Shown: in pieces, positions 24,417-33,083 of the stretch | How positions within the stretch are numbered: position 1 is the first letter of the stretch | How the letters are laid out: every line of letters starts with the position of its first letter | DNA from: Pseudomonadota bacterium | GTDB taxonomy: Bacteria > Pseudomonadota > Alphaproteobacteria > Rhizobiales > Xanthobacteraceae | DNA: 64,000 nucleotides | NCBI GenBank assembly: GCA_023451825.1 | Contig: JAEXYA010000037.1 | Location: 4,743-68,742 of the forward strand | Direction of reading: 5' to 3' | The notes under the pieces: model-generated | Database searches by the model: none | Told to the model about the DNA's origin: nothing | Seen by the model: only the letters and a program-made list of their open reading frames with translations | Program-made: the position numbers and the translations under genes

Positions 24417-25421
24417 GTGAACGCGCAACGCCCCATCTGCATCGCCGGCGCCGGCAGCATAGGCTGCTTTGTCGGTGGCATGCTCGCCGCGGCTGGTCGC
24501 ACAGTCTCGCTGCTCGCCCGCCCGCGCGTGGTGGAAGGTATCGCGCATCACGGACTGCACCTCACCAGCTTCGAAGGCGGCCGCTGGCACCTGCCTGCTG
24601 GGCAAGTCACACCGTCCGAATATCCGGCGATCATGAACGATGCCGGCATCATCCTCGTCACCGTCAAGAGCGGTGATACCGCTGCAATGGCTGAACTCAT
24701 CGTCCGGCATGCGGCTGAAGATGCTGTCATTGTCAGTCTGCAGAATGGCGTCGGCAATGTCGCGATCCTCAGGCGGGCTTTGCCCGGTCGTCGCGTATTG
24801 GGCGGTATGGTGCCATTCAACGTGGTTACGCGGGACGATGGGACCGTGCATCGCGCCACATCCGGTGCACTGGTTGTCGAACACGACATCGGCGATACCG
24901 CGGCATCGTTGGTGGTTGCGAATCTCCCGGTGCAATCCACGAACAACATCGCCGGGGTGCAATGGGGCAAATTGCTGGTCAATTTGAGCAACGCGTTGAA
25001 TGCGTTGTCCGACCTGCCGCTCCACGCGCAATTGCAGCAGCGCTCCTGGCGGCTCTTGCTCGCAGATCAGATCACCGAAGGGCTCATGGTGTTGCGTGCT
25101 TCGGGCATTTCGCCGGTGTCACCGACGGCGATGCCGCCCTGGCTCACGCCGCATCTGCTCCGATTGCCGGATGGCCTGTTCGGCATTGTTCTGCGGCGGG
25201 TGATGAAGATCGATACCAATGCGCGCTCATCGATGTGGGAGGATCTGCAGCGCGGTCGTCCCACTGAAATCGACTATCTCCAAGGCGTGGTGGTGCAACT
25301 GGCGGATCAATATCGGATCGCTACGCCATTGAGTCGACGCGTTATCGGCCTCGTCAAGGCTGCGGAGCACGCGAAGTGCGGGTCGCCGGCGCTATCGGTT
25401 CAGGATATCCGCGGGCTGTAA
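24417..25421 (+). CDS. 2-dehydropantoate 2-reductase (ketopantoate reductase) family
   Basis: A 334-residue protein. The NADPH-binding GAGSIGCFVGGMLA lies at residues 10-23. The segment QWGKLLVNLSNALNAL carries the Lys and Asn of the ketopantoate reductase active site. It would reduce ketopantoate to pantoate in CoA synthesis, although many paralogues act on other 2-keto acids. A GTG start at 24417 is preceded by GGGAGG. The gene stands alone between yidB (divergent) and a 470-base gap. I leave the symbol empty because panE paralogues are common. Confidence 0.85.
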   Translation: MNAQRPICIAGAGSIGCFVGGMLAAAGRTVSLLARPRVVEGIAHHGLHLTSFEGGRWHLPAGQVTPSEYPAIMNDAGIILVTVKSGDTAAMAELIVRHAAEDAVIVSLQNGVGNVAILRRALPGRRVLGGMVPFNVVTRDDGTVHRATSGALVVEHDIGDTAASLVVANLPVQSTNNIAGVQWGKLLVNLSNALNALSDLPLHAQLQQRSWRLLLADQITEGLMVLRASGISPVSPTAMPPWLTPHLLRLPDGLFGIVLRRVMKIDTNARSSMWEDLQRGRPTEIDYLQGVVVQLADQYRIATPLSRRVIGLVKAAEHAKCGSPALSVQDIRGL

Positions 25422-25890
25422 TTGCCCATCGTCATTGATTGCGACGTTTCTGGGTTGCTACACATTCAGAAACTTGCTCGGGCGCGCTGCGCAAGAGTGA
25501 GTATGTCGGGCGAGTTGTCCATCAATTGCACGTAGCATCAAGTTGCGGCGGTAATATTGTGCATCCAACTATGGAGTTCGCCGACAGCCAGGCGAGTGGA
25601 CGGAGGCTTCCTGCACTAATTTTTAACGTAGTTGCCAAGCCTGCAACGGGGCCGATGCCGAAGTAGTAGACTCATATCACTTCATGAGTTCGATAAGGCG
25701 CAATGGGCGTTCAATACTGCTCACCGCAATGTGGCATCAAGGCTATGTCATTCCTAACTTCTCTAGTATAGATAGTCGCGTGATTTGACGACGGTTCGAT
25801 TATCTTGCAACGAAGCTGACGTTCAATCCCTTCATTATCATCGGTAGAACGTGTGCCGATCGAATTTATCAACTACAAATCGGAGCTCCA
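25422..25890. other. A+T-richer intergenic region before the H1-like gene
   Basis: There are 469 bases with no supported gene; a 75-codon frame at 25439 has no family features. Composition is more A+T rich than the surroundings, and ACTTCTCTAGTATAGATAG near 25760 could carry a promoter. A strong intrinsic structure is not visible. Confidence 0.45.
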
Positions 25891-26193
25891 ATGGCCAAGC
25901 AAGCAAAAAAGAAACTCGTGCGTCGCGAATACACCAAGGAAGACGAGAAGACTCTCCGCGCACATTCCAAGGCCCAGACCCCGCTTGAGAAGATTGCCAA
26001 GGAAATGAAGCGCACCGGTGGTTCGCTGCGTCAGAAGGCCATCAAGCTTGGCATTCCGCTCGGACATCGCCGCCGCAAGGCCAAGAAGGTTGCGACCACC
26101 AAGGTCGCGAAGACCACCAAGGTTGCGAAGACGGTGAAGAAGGCCAAGGCTGCACCGAAGGCCGCCGCCAAGGCGAAGAAGGCCAAGAAGTAA
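25891..26193 (+). CDS. Small basic DNA-binding protein: SANT/Myb-like head with histone-H1-like tail
   Basis: A 100-residue very basic protein. Residues 10-60 (REYTKEDEKTLRAHSKAQT through LRQKAIKLGIPLGHR) resemble a small helix-turn-helix of the SANT/Myb type. Residues 62-100 are almost only Lys, Ala, Val and Thr (KVAKTTKVAKT, then PKAAAKAKKAKK) like bacterial H1 proteins. It is therefore probably a nucleoid-associated protein; no experimental role is known to me. It stands alone with its own strong terminator. Homologues of this shape are found in Rhizobiales. Confidence 0.72.
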   Translation: MAKQAKKKLVRREYTKEDEKTLRAHSKAQTPLEKIAKEMKRTGGSLRQKAIKLGIPLGHRRRKAKKVATTKVAKTTKVAKTVKKAKAAPKAAAKAKKAKK

Positions 26194-26212
26194 GCGTCGG
26201 TTTTGCAAGCTT

Positions 26213-26247
26213 GGGCCTGAAGCGTATTGGCGCTTCAGGCCCTTTTT
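26213..26247 (+). terminator. Intrinsic terminator of the H1-like gene
   Basis: A 12-bp perfect stem (GGGCCTGAAGCG / CGCTTCAGGCCC) with a six-base loop, then TTTTT, 20 bases after the stop. Confidence 0.95.
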
Positions 26248-26272
26248 ACAAACGACTTCGAAAGGCCAGCGG

Positions 26273-26485
26273 ATGCGGCCTGTTTTTGTAAGTTCGCCGG
26301 TTGTCGTTTTGCTCGGATGCATGAGCGTCGTCCCGGCGTCGGCCGTGCCTCCGACGGTGACACCATCGCCAGGCTATGACGCGCGCTTGGCAGAACAGCG
26401 CCGTGCTCTTCAGTCGCCTCAATCCGTCATCATCGAAAAGCCACTGCGTCGCCGATCCGTCATCCGGCATCGCCATAAGCGCTGA
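26273..26485 (+). CDS. Small exported hypothetical protein
   Basis: A 70-residue frame with a GAAAGG ribosome site. MRPVFVSSPVVVLLGCMSVVPASA looks like a signal peptide. The remaining 45 residues are Pro, Arg and Gln rich (SPQSVIIEKPLRRRSV) with no recognised domain. It ends eight bases before the CAP-domain gene, which suggests one transcript. It may be real or a spurious leader; a cysteine at residue 16 is not a canonical lipobox. Confidence 0.5.
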   Translation: MRPVFVSSPVVVLLGCMSVVPASAVPPTVTPSPGYDARLAEQRRALQSPQSVIIEKPLRRRSVIRHRHKR

Positions 26486-26493
26486 GTGTACCG

Positions 26494-26931
26494 ATGAAAT
26501 CGCCCGTGTCCCGAACGGTTCTGCTGGCCTGTCTTGCGATCGCCATGCAGGCGTCGCCGGTCCATGCGGCGGATTATGCCAGCCAGATCAGTGCATTCCG
26601 GCGTGCGCATAAGCTGTCGGCCGTCGTTCAGGACAATAAGCTTGCAGCGGTCGCTCTCGTCCAGGCGCAGGCGATGTCCGCAAGCGGCAAGGTCAGCCAT
26701 GACGTCGGCGGGGCATTTTCCACGCGTGTTGCGAAACTCCGCAAGTCGAAGGCCGCGGAAAATATCGCCGCTGGTTTTCTCACCTTCCCGGAAACGTTGA
26801 AGCAGTGGGAAGGCAGCCCCGGTCATCGCGCCAATCTGCTGATGGCCGGCGCACGCAAGGTTGGCGTGGCCTCTGTGGCCAATCCAAAGTCTCCCTACCG
26901 CGTGTTCTGGGCGATGGTGATCTCGGACTGA
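26494..26931 (+). CDS. CAP (SCP/PR1)-domain exported protein
   Basis: A 145-residue protein. A signal peptide ends near PVHAAD. The CAP fold shows in FRRAHKLSAVVQDNKLAAVALVQAQ, then SHDVGGAFSTRV, AENIAAG and WEGSPGHRANLLM. The conserved His, Glu (in AEN) and His (in PGHR) of the cavity are present. Bacterial CAP proteins are secreted and poorly characterised. It follows the small exported protein by eight bases. Confidence 0.88.
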   Translation: MKSPVSRTVLLACLAIAMQASPVHAADYASQISAFRRAHKLSAVVQDNKLAAVALVQAQAMSASGKVSHDVGGAFSTRVAKLRKSKAAENIAAGFLTFPETLKQWEGSPGHRANLLMAGARKVGVASVANPKSPYRVFWAMVISD

Positions 26932-26975
26932 GCGCGTCGGCGACGGTCCGTATGGCTCGCAAAGCTTGAGCCGTA

Positions 26976-27578
26976 TCAGGTCCGCTTGGTCTTGCCCGGC
27001 GCCGGCGTGCCGAACAGCGCGTCCTTGATATCCTTCAGGCCCGACGACAGTTTCGACCATCCGCAGGCGAGCGGTTCTGTGGCGCAATCGGGGCCTTTGG
27101 CTGCGCGTTGTTTTGGCCGCGGGCGGGGAAGTGCGACGGGCGGCGTGGTTTTGATTGTTTCCTTTACTGCGGCGTCGTCCCGGAAATCGGTTTCGACTGC
27201 GGCCGGCGGCTCGGCCTCGCTCTGCTTCTTGGCGAAGGCAGCAAGGATGATGCTGCGACGCTGAGTATTGAGATAGAGCGCGTATTGCTCGTCGATGATC
27301 TTCTGCTCAGCGGCGGTGGGATTCGGTCCGGCAATGTCGAAGCTGCGGTTTTGCATGAAATCGTAATAGGTGTAGCCGCCACCCCGCTTGCGGCGTCCGG
27401 CGAACTGGCTTTCGCAATTCGATAGTGCCGTTGCTTTTGCTTCGCCACTCAATGACGATTTTTCGACGCGCTCGGCGCAGTCTTCATAATCAGCGGGAGC
27501 TGCAGTCCACCATTGCGCATGGGCGCGCTCCGGCTGCAGCGCGAACAACGCTGCAAGCAGGATGACTGTCGATGTCAT
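26976..27578 (-). CDS. Hypothetical exported protein
   Basis: A 200-residue protein. A signal peptide MTSTVILLAALFALQPERAHAQ is visible at the start; upstream in-frame codons are ignored for that reason. The mature part has four Cys residues (DYEDCAERV, SNCESQF, PDCATEPLACGW) suited to two disulfides, and a Pro/Arg/Lys-rich stretch in the second half. I do not recognise a family. The gene is convergent with the CAP gene, with 44 bases between. Confidence 0.65.
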   Translation of the reverse strand: MTSTVILLAALFALQPERAHAQWWTAAPADYEDCAERVEKSSLSGEAKATALSNCESQFAGRRKRGGGYTYYDFMQNRSFDIAGPNPTAAEQKIIDEQYALYLNTQRRSIILAAFAKKQSEAEPPAAVETDFRDDAAVKETIKTTPPVALPRPRPKQRAAKGPDCATEPLACGWSKLSSGLKDIKDALFGTPAPGKTKRT

Positions 27579-27944
27579 TGTTATCGGGCTCGATTGCCTC
27601 GATCTGATCACGTCCGCCCCCGTGGTCGTATCTGGGGCGATTGTCACCATCGCGCGTCATTTTTCAACCGCGTCTGACGCATTTCTCCCCCTTTTTAGAC
27701 ACAAAGCAGGTTTGCGTCTCCGCAGGGATGGAACTCGCGAACTGTCCAATTATTCTCGATTTATCGGAGGAAATGCGAATGAGAGGGGCGCTACACATGC
27801 GTTCATTGTGTAGTTGATGTGTCAATCTCATGCTGGGCGTGTGGTCTCGCGTGGCCGCTGGCTCTGATATCCATGTGTCCCGCAAGCGAAAGGGCGGCCC
27901 GTGAGCCGCCCTTTGCCATAGTTATCTAAGCTATAGGTCATCTC
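27579..27944. other. Intergenic region between two hypothetical exported proteins
   Basis: There are 366 bases without a supported gene. A T-rich run near 27690 and a hairpin at 27889-27914 (stem AAAGGGCGGC / GCCGCCCTTT) are the only visible features. The stretch holds the promoter of the 26976 gene. Confidence 0.45.
27889..27914 (-). terminator. Hairpin behind the 27945-28370 gene
   Basis: A perfect 10-bp stem with a six-base loop, 31 bases after the minus-strand gene's stop. The T run is weak on the minus strand, so termination is likely but not certain. Confidence 0.6.
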
Positions 27945-28370
27945 TTACTGACAGATATGCCGCTGACCATCCTCACCGCGGACCCAGGTGCCTGGCTGAC
28001 AGACGAAATTGTTGCGTCGCGCGTATGAGTCGCGCGAATCATAGTTGTCCATCGGGCCGTTGTAATACGCATAGCTATTGTCCCAGGAGCGGAACGGGGC
28101 GGTGGCGATTGCGCCTGCCGTATTGACAGCCGCGCCGGCTACGCCAATTGCGCCACCAACCGCACCGGCGGCCACGTCGGCAGGCCAGAAGCCGGTGTCC
28201 GAGCGGCGCATGTCGCCGCGATATCCGTTGTCACGATAGCCATCGTTCATCTGCACGCTGTAGTCGGATTTGATCTTCGCGCGGTGCTTGACCTGATCCT
28301 TTGCCAGCACAGGCGTTGCCATCAATCCCGTGACGACAGCGGCGGCAGTCAAAAGCTTCATGGTGCTCAT
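27945..28370 (-). CDS. Hypothetical exported protein with Gly/Ala-rich segment
   Basis: A 141-residue protein. A signal peptide (MSTMKLLTAAAVVTGLMATPVLAKD) is followed by a hydrophilic part, then AAGAVGGAIGVAGAAVNTAGAI, a Gly/Ala membrane-like stretch, then an aromatic part with YAYYNGPMDNYDSRDSYARR and two Cys residues (VCQPGTWV, HICQ). It resembles small stress-related envelope proteins of Bradyrhizobium. The ATG at 28370 is used. A possible EcfG promoter lies at 28405-28429. Confidence 0.65.
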   Translation of the reverse strand: MSTMKLLTAAAVVTGLMATPVLAKDQVKHRAKIKSDYSVQMNDGYRDNGYRGDMRRSDTGFWPADVAAGAVGGAIGVAGAAVNTAGAIATAPFRSWDNSYAYYNGPMDNYDSRDSYARRNNFVCQPGTWVRGEDGQRHICQ

Positions 28371-28404
28371 GTGGATTCTCCATCTATGTCTTGATACCTT
28401 TGCA

Positions 28405-28429
28405 AACACCTGATGGCCGTCGCCGTTCC
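28405..28429 (-). promoter_or_regulatory. Candidate EcfG-type promoter of the 27945 gene
   Basis: On the minus strand GGAAC (28429-28425) and TGTT (28408-28405) are 16 bases apart, one base off the GGAAC-N16/17-CGTT consensus. It lies about 35 bases before the ATG. Confidence 0.4.
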
Positions 28430-28540
28430 GGTTTCCTCGTTGTTGCCTTTCAAAGGAATGTGAGGCCAGAAGCGAGAAGTGGTAGCGACCTGCACCGGGC
28501 TCTGATATGGAACTGGCAAGTGGTGTTCAGCCACGCGAGC

Positions 28541-28617
28541 GGTCCCGTAGCTCAGCCGGATAGAGCGACGGTTTCCTAAACCGTAGGCCGGAAGTTCGAG
28601 TCTTCCCGGGATCGCCA
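28541..28617 (+). tRNA. tRNA-Arg (anticodon CCT)
   Basis: The 77-base cloverleaf folds well. The acceptor GGTCCCG pairs with CGGGATC, the D arm follows with AGCTCAGCCGGA, the anticodon stem ACGGT / ACCGT encloses TTCCTAA with CCT as anticodon, and the T arm contains GTTCGAGTC. The encoded 3' CCA is present. Confidence 0.96.
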
Positions 28618-28689
28618 ATTTGTTCCAGCCGATTAACCCTGCATCGCAACAAGCGCCGTGTCGGCGCTCAATTGCGATATGACCGCGCG

Positions 28690-29040
28690 ATGTTTCGAAA
28701 AATTATCATCATTCTGGCCTGGTCGACGCTGCTGGCGATTGCTTTTGCGACCCTCTCGCCGATCGGCCTGCGCCCGCATGTCGGGGATGTCAGCGGCGAG
28801 CGCTTCCTTGCATTTGCTGCTGTGGGTCTGTTGTTCGGGATGGCGTATCCGCGCCACTTATGGCTAGTAACTCTTCTGGTCGGTGGCGCCGCCGTGGGTC
28901 TCGAAGTGCTGCAGCATTTGACGCCTGATCGGCACGGCCGCATTCCGGATGCGCTTGTCAAATTGGCCGGCGCGCTGTCGGGAGCTGGCCTCGCCTATGT
29001 TCTGAGCGGGACGATGAAAAAGGTTTCGTCATCCGGATGA
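28690..29040 (+). CDS. VanZ-like membrane protein
   Basis: A 116-residue protein with three or four hydrophobic helices (RKIIIILAWSTLLAIAFATLS, FLAFAAVGLLFGMAY, LWLVTLLVGGAAVGLEVLQ, LAGALSGAGLAYVLS). The segment LEVLQHLTPDRHGRIPDALVK is the VanZ-like signature. Family members are small inner-membrane proteins of unknown function. ATG 28690 is preferred over 28672. The gene follows the tRNA by 73 bases. Confidence 0.82.
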   Translation: MFRKIIIILAWSTLLAIAFATLSPIGLRPHVGDVSGERFLAFAAVGLLFGMAYPRHLWLVTLLVGGAAVGLEVLQHLTPDRHGRIPDALVKLAGALSGAGLAYVLSGTMKKVSSSG

Positions 29041-29387
29041 TGTCGGCGCATCGTGTGGGAGCCGGTGATCGAATCAGTGCTTTTTATGCCCGGCTGCCAA
29101 TCGGATCGTTGGTTTGGTGGGTATGATGATGTCGATTAAGGTATAATAAAACCTCTCCATAAGGTGCTGTGACGCTGAATGTGGGTACCAAGCCGAAAAA
29201 AGCGTGAAAGTGCTTGGCAGCAGCAACGGATAGATACACTTTGATGAGGTGTGGAATAGATTGTCTGCAACCGCGGCCTCGGCAGTGACATCGCCAAGTT
29301 TCCTGCGCGGAAGGCTTTGTGCTTCGGTGGGTCAAACGGAGGGCGTTTCGTCGCTCAGGCAACGAGTGCGGCCGATCTAAGAGGACC
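29041..29387. other. Intergenic region upstream of the LysR gene
   Basis: There are 347 bases with no supported gene; short frames on both strands have no family features. Composition near 29110-29160 is A+T rich (GGTATAATAAAACC), a possible promoter site. Confidence 0.4.
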
Positions 29388-30257
29388 ATGTCGATGCATC
29401 GCAGATATCAAAGTTCGAGCATTCCTACCGAGATCATGCGGTCAGTCGTCGGCATCTCCGAGACGGGTAGCATTACCAAGGCCGCGAAGGTGCTTGGTCT
29501 CAGCCAGCCAGCGATCAGTTCCCAGATCAAACGCATCGAGCATGTGGTTGGCGGCAGCATTTTCCAGAAATCGGCAAACGGGTCGGCGGCAACCGAACTT
29601 GGCAAACTTGTTCTGATCCAGGCGAAGAAGATCCTCGAAGCCAATGATCAATTGCTGATGCTTCGCGGCGGCGCGCCGGATGACACGCCGACCAGGATCG
29701 GCCTGAGCAACATCTATTCCCGCCGCATGATGGAAGTGCTCAGCAAAGCGGAGATGACCAATATCTCCATTTACGCCGACAACTCTGCTGAGATCGCGAA
29801 GTGCCTGATCGATGGCTTTGTCGATATCGGCATCTATCTGAGCATGAGCGATACGTCGCCTGATCCGATGGTTGAGGTCGTCGATCATCGCGATGACGAA
29901 GTGGTCTGGGTACGTTCGAAGGATTTTACACTCAGTCCCGGTGCGCCGATCCCGTTGCTGACCTGGCCTGGCCAAATCATGCACGAAATCATGGTGCAGG
30001 CGCTCGAGCGCAAGGGAATGATCTACCGCATCGCGTTTTCCAGTCCGGATTTTCATGCCCGCATCGAAGCGGCGAAAGCCGGGATTGGATTAACGGTGCT
30101 GCCGAAGCGGCTGGTTCCATCGAGTCTGATGATTGCTAATGAGTATTATCTTCCGACGCCGGGAACGCCGCAAATGCTGCTATGCGCGCGCAACGAAGGC
30201 GGTGCAAAAAGCACTAAGTTGCTCGAAGCATTGCGTTCTCGCTTCAATGACATCTAG
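29388..30257 (+). CDS. LysR-family transcription regulator
   Basis: A 289-residue protein. The N-terminal winged helix-turn-helix is visible: SVVGISETGSITKAAKVLGL, then SQPAISSQIKRIEHVVGG. A periplasmic-binding-like effector domain follows, with IGLSNIYSRRMMEV and GIGLTVLPKRLVPSS near the end. The ATG at 29388 has an AGAGGA site and begins MSMHRRYQSS. The neighbours are VanZ and a TadE-like gene, so the target is unclear; the inducer is unknown. Confidence 0.9.
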   Translation: MSMHRRYQSSSIPTEIMRSVVGISETGSITKAAKVLGLSQPAISSQIKRIEHVVGGSIFQKSANGSAATELGKLVLIQAKKILEANDQLLMLRGGAPDDTPTRIGLSNIYSRRMMEVLSKAEMTNISIYADNSAEIAKCLIDGFVDIGIYLSMSDTSPDPMVEVVDHRDDEVVWVRSKDFTLSPGAPIPLLTWPGQIMHEIMVQALERKGMIYRIAFSSPDFHARIEAAKAGIGLTVLPKRLVPSSLMIANEYYLPTPGTPQMLLCARNEGGAKSTKLLEALRSRFNDI

Positions 30258-30409
30258 CGGAACCCGGCGTCGCTGCCTCAAAAACTGATGACGTCATCAC
30301 TTTCGATGCAGATATCGCGCGCTATTCCTGCATATGGGATTATCACCACCTGCTTGTGGTAATAGAAGTTGTATAGGTAGTCTTCACCCGCGCTTGCGAA
30401 GCTCGCATC

Positions 30410-30847
30410 ATGTCGAGATTCGCAATCAGATACCTGAAGACCTTTGCATCGTGTCGGCACGGCTCAAGTGCTGTCGAATTCGCGATGCTGCTTCCCGTAT
30501 TTCTGACGATCGTCTTCGGCATCGTCGTCTTCGGTTCATATCTCGCCGTCATTCATGGCGTGCAGCAGCTTGCAGCAGAAGCGGCGCGCTCCTCCGTTGC
30601 CGGCATGACCGAGACCGAGCGTAGTTCGCTCGCAACGACTTATGTCACCAACAATGCAGCGACTTATCCGCTGATCCTTCCCGCAAAGCTGACGACGGTC
30701 GCTGCGACATCGTCCTCGAATGCGAACGTGTTCGTCGTGACCGTCAATTACGACGCATCGACCATGTTCATCTATTCGCTGCCCTTCGTGCCGAAGCCGG
30801 CAACGCTGATCACGCGTTCGGCTTCCATTCCGTATGGAGGATTCTGA
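30410..30847 (+). CDS. TadE-like pilus assembly/pseudopilin protein
   Basis: A 145-residue protein. The N-terminal segment SSAVEFAMLLPVFLTIVFGIVVFGSYL is the TadE-type hydrophobic helix with Glu at the fifth position, cut before by prepilin peptidase in related pseudopilins. The rest is beta-rich. It is immediately before the TadG-like gene, separated by two bases. There is no tadABC cluster in this window, so the pair is an orphan here. Confidence 0.82.
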   Translation: MSRFAIRYLKTFASCRHGSSAVEFAMLLPVFLTIVFGIVVFGSYLAVIHGVQQLAAEAARSSVAGMTETERSSLATTYVTNNAATYPLILPAKLTTVAATSSSNANVFVVTVNYDASTMFIYSLPFVPKPATLITRSASIPYGGF

Positions 30848-30849
30848 TC

Positions 30850-32529
30850 GTGGCGTTCATGAATCTTCTCAGCCGTTTCGCCCGCGATCAGCGCGGGAAT
30901 ATCGCCTTGATGTCCGTCGTCGGCATGACATTGGCGGTGTCTTGCGCGGCACTTGGCGTGGACATCGGCACCATCGCCGCCGATCGCCGCAAAACCCAGA
31001 GCACAGCCGATCTCGCGGCGATCGTCGCCGCCAGCAATCTCACCAACGCCACGAATGCCGCCAAATCCGCGGTCACGAACAACAATTTCCCGGCCAGCGC
31101 GCTGACCAATGTTGAGCTCGGCACCTACACGGCTGATGCGACCATCGCTCCCCAGAACCGCTTCGTCACGCCGGCAGTCGGCACGGCAAATGCGGCACGG
31201 GTGACTGTGCAGACATCGACGCCACTCTATTTCAGCAAATTCTTCACGGGCAGCAGCGCCTTCACGATCAAGACCCAGGCGATCGCGGCCAACACGCAGG
31301 TCGCATCCTTCGCTATCGGCTCGCGGCTGGCGTCGCTGAATAACGGCCTGCTCAATGGCGTGTTGGGGTCGTTGCTCGGGACCACGCTATCTCTGTCGGT
31401 GATGGATTATCAGGCGCTGTTGAATACGCGTATCGATGCATTCGACTTCCTATCGGCTTTGTCCACCCGCATAGGGCTCACCGCAGGCACTTACGATTCG
31501 GTCCTGAACGCCAACGTCAAAGTCGGCGACATCCTGGCGGCCGCGCTAGGGGCGCAGCAATCGACGAATGGCGCAAGCACGGCGACGACAGCGCTCTCGA
31601 CCATCTCGCAGGCGGCGACGGCTTCCACAGCCAAGATCACTCCGCTGTCATTGATCGACGCGGGCCCATATTCCGACCTCAAGGCGGGAACCAAGCCGAA
31701 GATCGGCGTCGGCATCTCGTTGTTTGATCTGGTGCAGGCGACGGCCGGTCTTGCGACTGGCAGCAGCCAGGTGAAGACCGACCTCAATATTGGCGTGCCC
31801 GGTCTCGCCAATGTGCAGTTGATCGTCCAGATCGGCGAGCGGCCGCAGGGATCGAGCTGGGTTGCGGTCGGCAAGCAAGGTATCAGCGTTCACACCGCCC
31901 AGACTCGCATATTTCTGCAAGTCAAAGTTCTCAACTCCACTGCGAGTGCGAGCACGTTCTCCGCAGTCAATCTGCCCGTTTACGTGGAAGTGGGGTCAGG
32001 CACGGCAACGCTGAACAAATTGAGCTGCGGCTATCCGAACATCAATACGTCCACGGTGACGCTCGGGGTGACGCCGGGGATCATCGATGCGTGGATCGGC
32101 AATGTTTCTCCGGCCGACGTGAAGAACGTGACGACCAAGCCCAATCCTGGTCCTGTGATCCTGGTCGATCTCGGCCTCATCCAGGTGACCGGCAAAGCCC
32201 ATGTGGGGATGGGCAACACGACGCCGGTCAATGTCGACTTCAGCTATGCCGACATCACTGCGCAAACGAAAAAGACCGTCAACTCGACCAATTTCACCTC
32301 GTCGCTGATCGGCAGTTTGCTCGGCGATCTCAATATCACCGTGAATGTTCTCGGCCTGGGTATTCCAATTCCGGGGCTTGGCGCGCTGGTGGGGGGCGTT
32401 CTCAGCCTCGCCACAGGTGCTCTCGATCAATTGCTGGTGGGCGTGCTCTCCAGCCTCGGCGTCGGCATCGGACAAGCCGATGTCTGGGTGACCGGTATCC
32501 GTTGTGATGGCGCGGTGCTGGTGAACTGA
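30850..32529 (+). CDS. TadG-like pilus-associated protein without a visible VWA domain
   Basis: A 559-residue protein (GTG 30850; a second ATG four codons in). The N-terminal segment DQRGNIALMSVVGMTLAVSC plus AALGVDIGTIAADRRKTQ is the Tad/TadG-like membrane anchor. Typical TadG proteins carry a VWA domain in the second half; I do not see a MIDAS motif here. Instead the C-terminal half has repeated beta-rich patterns (LGLGIPIPGLGALVGGVL). It is likely an exported, membrane-anchored surface-structure protein. It shares its operon with the TadE-like gene. Confidence 0.8.
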   Translation: MAFMNLLSRFARDQRGNIALMSVVGMTLAVSCAALGVDIGTIAADRRKTQSTADLAAIVAASNLTNATNAAKSAVTNNNFPASALTNVELGTYTADATIAPQNRFVTPAVGTANAARVTVQTSTPLYFSKFFTGSSAFTIKTQAIAANTQVASFAIGSRLASLNNGLLNGVLGSLLGTTLSLSVMDYQALLNTRIDAFDFLSALSTRIGLTAGTYDSVLNANVKVGDILAAALGAQQSTNGASTATTALSTISQAATASTAKITPLSLIDAGPYSDLKAGTKPKIGVGISLFDLVQATAGLATGSSQVKTDLNIGVPGLANVQLIVQIGERPQGSSWVAVGKQGISVHTAQTRIFLQVKVLNSTASASTFSAVNLPVYVEVGSGTATLNKLSCGYPNINTSTVTLGVTPGIIDAWIGNVSPADVKNVTTKPNPGPVILVDLGLIQVTGKAHVGMGNTTPVNVDFSYADITAQTKKTVNSTNFTSSLIGSLLGDLNITVNVLGLGIPIPGLGALVGGVLSLATGALDQLLVGVLSSLGVGIGQADVWVTGIRCDGAVLVN

Positions 32530-32580
32530 CGTGTATGCGTAAACGAAACCAATATTTCAAAGACTGAAAGGAAATTACCA

Positions 32581-32958
32581 ATGCCTTACGAGACCTCAAG
32601 CCGCCCGAACGTCAACCGCAAGCGCTCCGTTGTTGTGTCCAAGAAGCGCACCAGCGTCAGCCTGGAAGACAGCTTCTGGGCCAGCCTGCAGGCGATTGTG
32701 AAGATGGAGAATACGACAATCGAACATTACATCGAAAAGATCGAGCGCAAGCGCGATACGCCGAACCTGTCGTCGAACCTGCGCATCGCCGTGCTGGAAT
32801 ACTACCAGCAGCTGGCCGCACGCAGCATGGTCGCCGGCATGCCGGAAGGCTCATCGCCGAGTGTCGTGCCGAAGCAGGGCGAACGTCAGGGCCAGCTCGC
32901 CGAGAAAGTGGCGGCCTATTGGAATCGTATCGGCGACAACAAGCAGCTGGCCGACTAG
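32581..32958 (+). CDS. Ribbon-helix-helix domain protein
   Basis: A 125-residue protein. The block KKRTSVSLEDSFWASLQAIV then EHYIEKIERK and NLSSNLRIAVLEYYQQ match the RHH_4-type ribbon-helix-helix domain found in alphaproteobacteria. The beta strand RTSVSL would contact DNA. The tail after residue 75 is flexible. It follows the TadG-like gene by 51 bases. Partners are unknown; family members are usually standalone repressors. Confidence 0.82.
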   Translation: MPYETSSRPNVNRKRSVVVSKKRTSVSLEDSFWASLQAIVKMENTTIEHYIEKIERKRDTPNLSSNLRIAVLEYYQQLAARSMVAGMPEGSSPSVVPKQGERQGQLAEKVAAYWNRIGDNKQLAD

Positions 32959-33083
32959 GCCAGCTGCGACTATCAGACTTTATATGATTTGACGTAACGA
33001 CGCGCGATGGGGCGCGCCGTCGATCCGAGTTTTTTTCAGCCCAAATCTTTACGGCAATGGCCTTTTTGGCCACGGAGCAACCT

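Noticed and set aside
28541..28617. tRNA as attachment site of an island
   Set aside because: The flanking genes show no integrase or direct repeat of the tRNA 3' end.
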